64,000 nt of DNA from assembly GCF_031458255.1 (NCBI RefSeq), contig NZ_JAVDYC010000001.1, positions 9,678,699-9,742,698 of the forward strand, written 5' to 3'. The translations under genes and the position numbers were made by a program. A model generated the notes under the pieces. The model was given only the letters and a program-made list of their open reading frames with translations, ran no database searches and was not told where the DNA came from. This document shows, in pieces, positions 7,232 to 14,775 of the stretch (position 1 is the first letter of the stretch; each line of letters starts with the position of its first letter). This DNA is from Catenuloplanes niger (GTDB lineage Bacteria > Actinomycetota > Actinomycetes > Mycobacteriales > Micromonosporaceae).

Positions 7232-10200
7232 CCGGACGGCGCGCCGGGCCAGCCGGTGCGGCCCGACGGCAAGCGGCACTCCGGCGGCGGGCGAGTGCCG
7301 CGAGCCGAGTTGCCGCAGGACCTGCTCGATCGGTGGGTCCGGGTCCCGCCGTGCCGTACCGGCGAAGGACTGCTCCCCGTCGACCGCGCCGGCCCGGCGC
7401 AGCCAGCGAAGGTCGCGCCAGCGGGACTCGGCGACGGTGATGTCCGCGCGACCGCCCGTCCCGTCGCGAAGTGCCAGGGCGGCGCGGGCGCTGCGTTCGT
7501 CGCCCAGCGTCTCCGCGTGGTCGGCGGAGACGGTCAGCCACCGGCGGCCCTCGTCGATGTCGCCGACGGCCAGGCAGGCACGCCCGAGGTGCCGTTCGTC
7601 GTGCATGGCGCCCAGGCGGTCGCCGGTGCGGACGGCGATGTCGTGCGCGCTCCGCAGGTGTGCGAGCGCGCCCCGGCCCACCGTGGCGTGTGCCAGCGAG
7701 CGGTGGCAGTCCGCGGTCAGCGAACGCGGTGGTGTCTCGACGGCCTCGGCGGCCGACAGCGCCTCAGCCAGCGGTCCGGCGCCGTCCACGGCCTGCTCCC
7801 CCGCGGCCAGCAGCGCGACCACCCGCAGCGGCGAGTCCGGCAGCCGGGCCGCCGTCACACCGGCCTGAGCGGCCCACTCGGCCAGCCCGTCCTCGTCCGC
7901 CGCCCGGATCGCCATGTGGCACAGATGGACCAGGCACCAGGCGGCGGTCGCCGGCTCATATCGAGCGTAGAACCGGTGTGCGGCGGACAGGTCCGCGATC
8001 GCGCCCGCCGCGTCGTCCCGGCGGGCGCGACATCGGCCTCGGCGGCGGCGCACCTCCGCGACCAGATCCGGGTCGGTCGCCGGATCGGGCAGCTCCAGGG
8101 CCCGGGCGAAGTGCGCCTCCGCCTGCTCGGGCCGGTCGGCGCTCACGGCCAGGTCGGCCAGGTGCAGACGGGCGGTCGTCGCCGTCCGGACGTGTCCGCC
8201 GGCCTGCGCCGACCGGACCGCCTCCCGCAGCGACGGCACGGCCTGTTCGGTCCGCCCGTCCCGGCGGGCCAGCATGGCCAGGGAGATCCAGGCGAGCGCC
8301 TCGACCCGGTGGTTACGCCCGTCCCGGGCCCGCCCGATCACCAGCCCGAGCCACTCCTCCGCGGCCCGCGGACGCCGGGCCCGCGCGTCGATACCGGCGA
8401 GCAGCAGCGCACCGGCGAGCCACACCGCCTCGTCACCGGCCGACTCCGCCTCGTCGAGCGCGGTGCCGAGCTCGCGGCGGGCGCGGTCCGCATGCCCCGC
8501 ACGGTCGTGCAGCTCACCCCGGTAGAGATGACCGGCCGCGATCAGACCGCGGTTGCCGAGCCGCCGGGCGATCGCGTCCGCCGCACCGAGGTTGGCCTCC
8601 GCGGCGTCGGCCGGGTCCTCCGGTCCGATCTCGCCGAGGATCCGGCCGAGCTGTTGTTCCGCGACCGCCTCGAGCACCGGGTCCGACAGTTGGTTCGCCA
8701 GCTCGGCGAGATCGCGATAGAGGTCGGCGGCCTCCTCCAGGCGCCCGATCTGGAACAGCACGTCGGCGAACAGCCGATGGCACTGCGCTCGCAGGAACAG
8801 ATCCCGGTCCTGGTACGCCGCGGCCATCGCCCGTTTCAGATGATCGACGGCCAGGCGTGGCGCGCCGCGCAGGAGCCGGATCGCACCGGTCTGCAACGCG
8901 GACGTCGCGATCAGCCGCTGGATCTCCGCCCGGTACGTGGCCGTCTCCGCCGCCGCGAGGTCGTGCGCATCGGCCCGCTCGGTGTCACCGGCGGCACGCG
9001 CCAGCCGGGCGAGATCGCGTTCGCCGTCGACCGGACCGGCCCGCTCATGCAGTTCCTGGGCGATGTCGAGCGCTCCCGAACTCCACCGCCACGCCTCACC
9101 GTCCTCACGCGCCAGATCCATCGCGCCGCACAACTGGTAGCAGGAGGCGAGCACGGCCAGCGCGGCGGAACTGTCCCGGACCGCCGGATCGCCGCAGCAC
9201 CGGATCGCCCGCCGGTAGTACTCCTCCGCGCCGGCCACGTCGGCGCGCAGTCGAGCGACCGATCCCAGCTCGCGAAGGCTGGTCGCCTGCGCCACCGGGT
9301 CGCCGGCGGACTCCGCGTGGGCCAGGCAGGTCCGGTGGTGACGTTCCGCGTCGTCGTACCGGCCGTGCCGCATGGCTATCACGCCGAGCTGGTGCGTGAA
9401 GTGCCAGGTTTCCGGGTGATCCGGCCGCAGCAGCGCGATCGTGTCCGTGCAGACGATCTGCTCCTGGTGCAGGAGACCGTGGGAGTGCAGCACCGTGCAC
9501 CACTGTGCGGCCACCGTGACCAGCTGGTCGAGATCGCCGCACAGCAGGCAGTGTTGCCACGCCTCGGCGAGGTCGACGAGGCGGTGCTCGGCGGTGTGCG
9601 CATGCAGCCCCGCCCACCAGCGGTGGTAGGCGGCGGCCCGCCGGTGGGCCCGGCGGGTGGCCACCGGGTCCCAGTCGGCCAGCGAGGCGGCGGTCCACCG
9701 GTGCACGATCCATACGGGAGCGCCGTCCGGTTCTCGCTCCTCGGTGAGCAGGCCGAGCGCGACGAGTTCCGCGCGGGCGTCGTCGAGCCAGGGCAGGTCC
9801 GGTGGTCGGCTGCCCGCGGCAAGGTCGCGGTGGATCTCCTCGATCCCGGGTAGCTCGACGTCGGCCAGCGTGGCTTCGTCGTCGGCGCGCCGCACCTCGT
9901 GCAGCGCGCGGTACCACCTGCGCAGGCGGGCCGTACGCTCCGGGGTGGGCGCCACCGGGTCGCTGACCGCCCAGCTCAGGCCGCGTCGATCGACCGGGAC
10001 GCGGAACACCGCGGCGGCGAACAACAGTTCGCGGGCGCGGGGCGACGACTCGGCGAGACGGTTGACGATCCGATCCAGCAGGACCTCACCGCTGATGTCG
10101 GCGACCGTCGCGGCGAGCGCGGTGCCGAGATCGGCTCCGCGGGCCGTCAGCCATCGCTCGGGATCGTCGATCCCACGTTTCTCGAGGCTCCGGGTCATCC

Positions 10201-12535
10201 GCTCGACGGCATCCGGGAAGGTCCGGCCGTGCCCGGAGGCGCGGCCCAACGTGAGCAGCGCATCGAGATACTCGAACGCGCGTGGATGGCCGCCGAGATA
10301 GCCGTAGGCGCGGTCCTGCTCGGCCGGGGTCAGCGCGGCGACCGCCGGGAGCCGCCAGATCAGTTTGCCGATCTCCGCGCGCGACAGCGGTCCCAGCCGC
10401 CAGTTGCGCAGCGCCGGATGCGTCATGCCGAGCGCGTCGGCGCGCGGCGCGGTGATGATGATCCGCAGCCCGTCCCGCACCCGCAGCCACGCGCGCAGAA
10501 AACGGCGGAGTTCATCATCCGCCTCCCGGTCGGTGACGGGGTCGTCGAGCAGCAGCAGGACGGTCCGCCCATGGGCCCGCAGCTCGTCGACGAGCAGGTC
10601 CAGCCGGTCGGGCCAGTCCACGTCCGGGTCGGTCAGGCGCCGTGACAGCGAGCCGGCGCCGTCCTGGTCGGAGACGTGCGACCGCAGGCGGCGCGCGACG
10701 GCGGTCAGCAGCTCGTCCGGGGTGGCCCGGCCGGGCCAGGGCACCGGGATCACGTTCCCGGCGTCCGCCATCATCCAGGCCAGCTGGCCGGCGAGATGGC
10801 TCTTGCCGATCCCGCCGATGCCGTGCAGCAGCACGCCGCGGGCCGGGCCGTCGTTCCGCAGTTCCCGCAGCAGCCCGCGCAGGTCGGTACGGCGACCGAC
10901 GAAGTCACCGCTGCTCAGGTCCGCGGATCCGGCGGCATGCCGTACCGCCGGGGTGGGCCTCGGCACCGGTGCGCGAGTGACCGGGTCGTACAGCGCGGTG
11001 GACCTGACCCGGGTGAACAGCGCCGGGACGTGCCACTCCGGTGGCCGGGTGCCGGAACGCTCGAGTTCCAGCGTCCGGCGCAGGTCGGACAGGAGCGGCA
11101 GTGGATCGCTCCCCGCCGTGCCGGCCAGTCCGCCGTACAGCCGGGAGAGCAGCTCGGTGGCGTAGTCGTCGGTCACCGGTGCCGTCATGGCCAGGACGGC
11201 CGGCACGCCGTGCCGCAGCAGCGTGGCCGCGTACCCCGGCAGGTTCTCGGCCCCGGTGACCGCGGTGGAGCAGCCGGCCAGCACGACCAGTGGCGGAGTA
11301 CGGTCGGCGACCAGTGCCTCCTCGGCGAACCGCACGGCGTCCACCGGGTCCACGCCACCGTCCGCGGTCTCCAGCAGCAGCGTGCCGGGCCGTGCGTGGC
11401 AGGAGACGTGCACGACGTGGAAGCGTTCCTCGGACAGCGCCGACCGGATCGCCGCGAGCGATCCCCAGTTGAGTACGCGCACGTGGGCGTCGCCGGCGCG
11501 GGCCGCCCGGACCCGGGTCAGGACGCTGCTCAGCTCGTACTCGTAGTCGAGCGGGACGGAGGTCCCGCCGTCCGGCGCGGCGATCACCACCAGGATGCGC
11601 AGCGGTCCCGGGATGTCCGGCGCCGGGGTGACACCCAGATCGGTGATCCGGAACGGGCGCACCCGCGGGTGCAGCCCGACCGGTCGCCCGGCACCGGGCG
11701 GCAGCACGGCCTCCCACGGCAGGCCGGCGATCCAGTCCTCGCGGGTCTCGACGCCGATCGCCAGCGACTGGTTGCGCAGCCCGGTCACCGTGAGCAGCTC
11801 GGTGAGCGCCCGCCCGGCCGGCCCCGGCAGGAAGGCCCGGCCGAGCCCGACGCCGAGCCGGTGCAGCGCGCCGGCCCGGTCCCGGCCGGACGGGCCGCCG
11901 CGCGCGTTCTCCCCGACCAGTTGCCGCATGATCTGCCGGACGGATCCGGCGGGCCGGTCGATGATCTCGGCGCCGTTCGGCAGGACGAGCGCGGTCTCGG
12001 TGGCGGAGACCCGCAGGCGGACCGTGAACGGGCCCTCCACCGCCCGGTCGACGCCGGGCCGGCCGCTCGCCCACCGAGGCACCGGAGCACCGCGCAGCGC
12101 GTCCGCCACCGCGCTCACGCAGGCCTCGTAGCGTTCGTCGGTGTCGGCGCCGGTGAAGTCGACCGGCCGGAACGCGCGGAGCAGCTCGGTCATCGGGGCG
12201 CCGGGATGCAGGATGACCGGGATGAGCGGCAGGTCGCCGCGCAACGCGCGCAGGATCAGCGCCGGGTACTCGTGAATGGTGTCCGTCGCGGCCTCACCGA
12301 GCACCATGACAGCCGACCGGCACTCGGCGAGCGCGACGTCGATCTCCCGGGGCGCGACCTGGCCGGGCACCAGGTCCCACGGCCGGTGGAACACCTCGAC
12401 CTCGGCCTGTTCCAACGCGGCCGCGAGCGCACCGGCCCGCTCCAGATCGGAATCGCCGCACGCGACGTACACCTTCGGCACATTTCCGATCATGTCAGCG
12501 GTGGCACGCCGGAGAATCGCATGGAGGAACCTCAT
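7226..12535 (-). CDS. TIR-CHAT-STAND-TPR signalling protein
   Basis: A 1769-aa multidomain protein. Residues about 20-150 form a TIR-like domain (KVYVACGDSDLERAG). A small beta-rich region follows, then a CHAT caspase-like protease (about 310-470) with His380 in HVSCHARPG and Cys422 in VLAGCSTA, the expected catalytic dyad. A STAND NTPase (about 545-830) has P-loop GIGGIGKS at 572-579 and a Walker B run TVLLLLDDP. The remaining C-terminal half is helical TPR-type repeats, a likely sensor. Such proteins are closed switches that oligomerise and activate an effector when the repeats bind a trigger. The start is uncertain: ATG 12535 has no ribosome site, and ATG 12493 is an alternative just before the TIR strand. 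It is divergent from the GrpE-Hsp70-GTPase operon and convergent with the first Hsp70. Confidence 0.88.
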   Translation of the reverse strand: MRFLHAILRRATADMIGNVPKVYVACGDSDLERAGALAAALEQAEVEVFHRPWDLVPGQVAPREIDVALAECRSAVMVLGEAATDTIHEYPALILRALRGDLPLIPVILHPGAPMTELLRAFRPVDFTGADTDERYEACVSAVADALRGAPVPRWASGRPGVDRAVEGPFTVRLRVSATETALVLPNGAEIIDRPAGSVRQIMRQLVGENARGGPSGRDRAGALHRLGVGLGRAFLPGPAGRALTELLTVTGLRNQSLAIGVETREDWIAGLPWEAVLPPGAGRPVGLHPRVRPFRITDLGVTPAPDIPGPLRILVVIAAPDGGTSVPLDYEYELSSVLTRVRAARAGDAHVRVLNWGSLAAIRSALSEERFHVVHVSCHARPGTLLLETADGGVDPVDAVRFAEEALVADRTPPLVVLAGCSTAVTGAENLPGYAATLLRHGVPAVLAMTAPVTDDYATELLSRLYGGLAGTAGSDPLPLLSDLRRTLELERSGTRPPEWHVPALFTRVRSTALYDPVTRAPVPRPTPAVRHAAGSADLSSGDFVGRRTDLRGLLRELRNDGPARGVLLHGIGGIGKSHLAGQLAWMMADAGNVIPVPWPGRATPDELLTAVARRLRSHVSDQDGAGSLSRRLTDPDVDWPDRLDLLVDELRAHGRTVLLLLDDPVTDREADDELRRFLRAWLRVRDGLRIIITAPRADALGMTHPALRNWRLGPLSRAEIGKLIWRLPAVAALTPAEQDRAYGYLGGHPRAFEYLDALLTLGRASGHGRTFPDAVERMTRSLEKRGIDDPERWLTARGADLGTALAATVADISGEVLLDRIVNRLAESSPRARELLFAAAVFRVPVDRRGLSWAVSDPVAPTPERTARLRRWYRALHEVRRADDEATLADVELPGIEEIHRDLAAGSRPPDLPWLDDARAELVALGLLTEEREPDGAPVWIVHRWTAASLADWDPVATRRAHRRAAAYHRWWAGLHAHTAEHRLVDLAEAWQHCLLCGDLDQLVTVAAQWCTVLHSHGLLHQEQIVCTDTIALLRPDHPETWHFTHQLGVIAMRHGRYDDAERHHRTCLAHAESAGDPVAQATSLRELGSVARLRADVAGAEEYYRRAIRCCGDPAVRDSSAALAVLASCYQLCGAMDLAREDGEAWRWSSGALDIAQELHERAGPVDGERDLARLARAAGDTERADAHDLAAAETATYRAEIQRLIATSALQTGAIRLLRGAPRLAVDHLKRAMAAAYQDRDLFLRAQCHRLFADVLFQIGRLEEAADLYRDLAELANQLSDPVLEAVAEQQLGRILGEIGPEDPADAAEANLGAADAIARRLGNRGLIAAGHLYRGELHDRAGHADRARRELGTALDEAESAGDEAVWLAGALLLAGIDARARRPRAAEEWLGLVIGRARDGRNHRVEALAWISLAMLARRDGRTEQAVPSLREAVRSAQAGGHVRTATTARLHLADLAVSADRPEQAEAHFARALELPDPATDPDLVAEVRRRRGRCRARRDDAAGAIADLSAAHRFYARYEPATAAWCLVHLCHMAIRAADEDGLAEWAAQAGVTAARLPDSPLRVVALLAAGEQAVDGAGPLAEALSAAEAVETPPRSLTADCHRSLAHATVGRGALAHLRSAHDIAVRTGDRLGAMHDERHLGRACLAVGDIDEGRRWLTVSADHAETLGDERSARAALALRDGTGGRADITVAESRWRDLRWLRRAGAVDGEQSFAGTARRDPDPPIEQVLRQLGSRHSPAAGVPLAVGPHRLARRAVRS

Positions 12536-12659
12536 TAACTGGCCGTTTTCGGTATGGATACCGGCTACCGATCCACGTTATCGTGACGAACGGCTCCGCA
12601 ATTCATGATCGATATTCCGTCCATGCGCAGACGCGCAATGCCCGGAAAGGGGCCGGCAC

Positions 12660-13178
12660 ATGACCGTACCCGCGGAATCTGATTTTGATCGTGACAGCAC
12701 CCTTCGGTCGATTGACGACAGTCTTCGCGCTTTCCATGATCGGTCATCCCACCGGGAATCGGTGATCGACCGGTTGCACGAGGAGAACCAAGTGCTGCGG
12801 CACGGATTGCGCCGCACGATCCTGCAGCCACTCGTCACGGATCTGGCGAGACTCCATGACCGGCTCACCGACCAGGCCGTCCGGCTCGCCGCCGAACCCG
12901 GCCGGGAGGCCGACCAGGCCCTGTTCGCCGGCTTCGCGGACGACGTGGCGATGACGTTGGAGCGATGTGGGTTCTCGATCGTCACGGCCGAGCCGGGTGA
13001 GGCGTACGAGCGCGGCCGTCACCTCGCGGCGGGCTTCGCCGACCGCCCCGGCAAACCGGACACGGTGGCGGAGATGCTCTCGGCCGGTCTGGTGGAGCAG
13101 GAGAGCGGACGGTTCCAGCGGCCCATCCGGGTGCGGTTGCATCGCGCCGCGCCCGACGGTCAGACAGACGAGGAGTGA
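12660..13178 (+). CDS. GrpE-like nucleotide exchange factor
   Basis: A 172-aa protein with an N-terminal long helix/coiled coil (residues about 20-78, including RLHEENQVLRHGL and a heptad-rich stretch) and a C-terminal small domain ending RPIRVRLHRA, the layout of GrpE. GrpE accelerates ADP release from Hsp70. It is shorter and divergent compared with housekeeping GrpE, and it directly precedes an Hsp70 gene (stop at 13178, next start at 13181, with GTG 13175 also possible). The ATG follows aaaggggccgg. It is the first gene of the operon, in a divergent arrangement with the CHAT gene across 124 bp that shows no CIRCE or HAIR heat-shock operator. GrpE assignment rests on fold pattern and context, not on strong sequence identity. 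Confidence 0.75.
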   Translation: MTVPAESDFDRDSTLRSIDDSLRAFHDRSSHRESVIDRLHEENQVLRHGLRRTILQPLVTDLARLHDRLTDQAVRLAAEPGREADQALFAGFADDVAMTLERCGFSIVTAEPGEAYERGRHLAAGFADRPGKPDTVAEMLSAGLVEQESGRFQRPIRVRLHRAAPDGQTDEE

Positions 13179-13180
13179 GC

Positions 13181-14770
13181 GTGGCGGTCTTCGGCATCGA
13201 CCTCGGCACGACGTACTCGTGCATCGCCATGGTGGACGACACCGGTCGCCCGGTCATCATCAAGAACCTGATCGGCGCGGACACCACACCGTCGGTGGTG
13301 TTCTTCGAGACCGACACCAACGTGGTGGTCGGCCAGGAGGCGAAGAACTCCGCCCGCCTCTACCCGGACCAGGTCGTCTCGTTGATCAAACGGCGGATGG
13401 GTGAGGACGTCGAGCTGGACTTCCACGGCGAGCGGCACACGCCGGTGACCGTGTCCGCCCTCATCCTGCGCGAACTGGCGCATGCCGCCGGCGAGGTCGC
13501 GCACGTGCCGGTCGAGGACGTGGTGATCACGGTCCCGGCGTACTTCGGGCTGAAGGAACGCGAGGCCACCCGCGCGGCCGGCACCGCGGCCGGGCTGACC
13601 GTGCTCAACGTGGTGCCGGAGCCGGTCGCGGCCGCACTCCACTACGAGACGATCGGCGGAGACCGGGAACGCACGATCCTCGTCTACGACCTCGGTGGCG
13701 GCACGTTCGACACCACCGTCATCCGGCTGTCCGGGCAGGAGATCAAGGTCGTCTGCACGGACGGCGACCACCATCTCGGCGGCGCGGACTGGGACGACCG
13801 GATATCCGCGCTGCTCCTCAGACGTTTCCTGGAGGAGCACCCGGGCAGCGCGGCGGAGCACGACGAGGAGTTCCTGCAGGAGCTGGCGAACGGCGCGGAG
13901 GACGTCAAACGGGCACTCAGCAGTCTGGAGAAGCGACCGTTCAACATGCGCTTCGGCAGTCAGACCTGCCGAATCGAGATCGCCCGGGACCTGTTCCAGA
14001 GCAGCACCGCCGACCTGCTGGAGCGTACCGCCGAGATCACCGGTCGCACGGTGGACGCGGCGAAGGCCGCCGGGGTGACGGGTTTCGACGCGGTGCTGTT
14101 GGTCGGTGGCTCGACCCGGATGCCCGCCGTACAGGAGATGCTGCGCTCCCGGTTCGGATTCGCACCGCTGTTGCACGATCCGGACCTCGCGGTGGCGAAG
14201 GGCGCGGCGCTGTACGCGCTGATCGAGTCGGTCCGGATCTCGGTACCGGACCGGGACGAGGCCCGGCTGGCGGACGCGGCGGCGAAGGCGGGCGTCGACA
14301 CGGAGACCGTGCGCGCCGCCGCCGTCAAGAAGGTCACCGCCGTCGTCCCGCGCGCGTTCGGTGTCAAGGTCCTGGACGAGTCCAGCCCGGACGGTTACTT
14401 CGTCGATCATCTGTTGCGGGCCAACACGGCGCTGCCGGCCACACCACCGGTCCAGACGTACGGCACCTCCGTCGCGAACCAGCGGGCGATCGCCATCGAG
14501 ATCTGGGAGCAGGCCGGCGCCGTCGAGTCGGCCCGGCTGCCGGACAACGAGAAGATCGGTGAGGGCGTCATCGACCGGCTCCCGCCGCTGCCGGTCAACT
14601 CGCCCATCGAGGTCACCTTCCAGATGGACGAGATGGGCACGCTGCGGGTGCACGCCGTGGAGCTGCGCACCGGTCAGGAGGTCGCGTTCGAGCTGAACAT
14701 CACCGGGCTCACCCCGGAGAAGCAGCAGGAGAACATCACGACCGTCGCCAAGTACCACGTGAGCGCCTGA
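13181..14770 (+). CDS. Hsp70-family ATPase, second copy
   Basis: A DnaK-like ATPase of about 529 aa, paralogous to the gene at 5645. It shares GIDLGTTYSCIA at the N-terminus, VVITVPAYFG, DLGGGTFDTTVI, CTDGDHHLGGADWDDR and LLVGGSTRMP. It too lacks the DnaK alpha lid. The C-terminal part after the ATPase (EVTFQMDEMGTLRVHAVELRTGQEV) is a beta-type substrate-binding segment. GTG at 13181 is preferred (ggag 6 bases upstream); GTG 13175 would overlap the grpE-like stop as GTGA but is too close to the ribosome site. Its position right after GrpE, and before the Fn3 and GTPase genes, suggests it remodels or gates the products of this operon. Confidence 0.92.
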   Translation: MAVFGIDLGTTYSCIAMVDDTGRPVIIKNLIGADTTPSVVFFETDTNVVVGQEAKNSARLYPDQVVSLIKRRMGEDVELDFHGERHTPVTVSALILRELAHAAGEVAHVPVEDVVITVPAYFGLKEREATRAAGTAAGLTVLNVVPEPVAAALHYETIGGDRERTILVYDLGGGTFDTTVIRLSGQEIKVVCTDGDHHLGGADWDDRISALLLRRFLEEHPGSAAEHDEEFLQELANGAEDVKRALSSLEKRPFNMRFGSQTCRIEIARDLFQSSTADLLERTAEITGRTVDAAKAAGVTGFDAVLLVGGSTRMPAVQEMLRSRFGFAPLLHDPDLAVAKGAALYALIESVRISVPDRDEARLADAAAKAGVDTETVRAAAVKKVTAVVPRAFGVKVLDESSPDGYFVDHLLRANTALPATPPVQTYGTSVANQRAIAIEIWEQAGAVESARLPDNEKIGEGVIDRLPPLPVNSPIEVTFQMDEMGTLRVHAVELRTGQEVAFELNITGLTPEKQQENITTVAKYHVSA

Positions 14771-14775
14771 GGGCC

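Noticed and set aside
12536..12659. CIRCE or HAIR heat-shock operator upstream of the GrpE-Hsp70 genes
   Set aside because: Neither the TTAGCACTC nor the CTTGAGT-type inverted repeat was found here or upstream of the Hsp70 at 5645.
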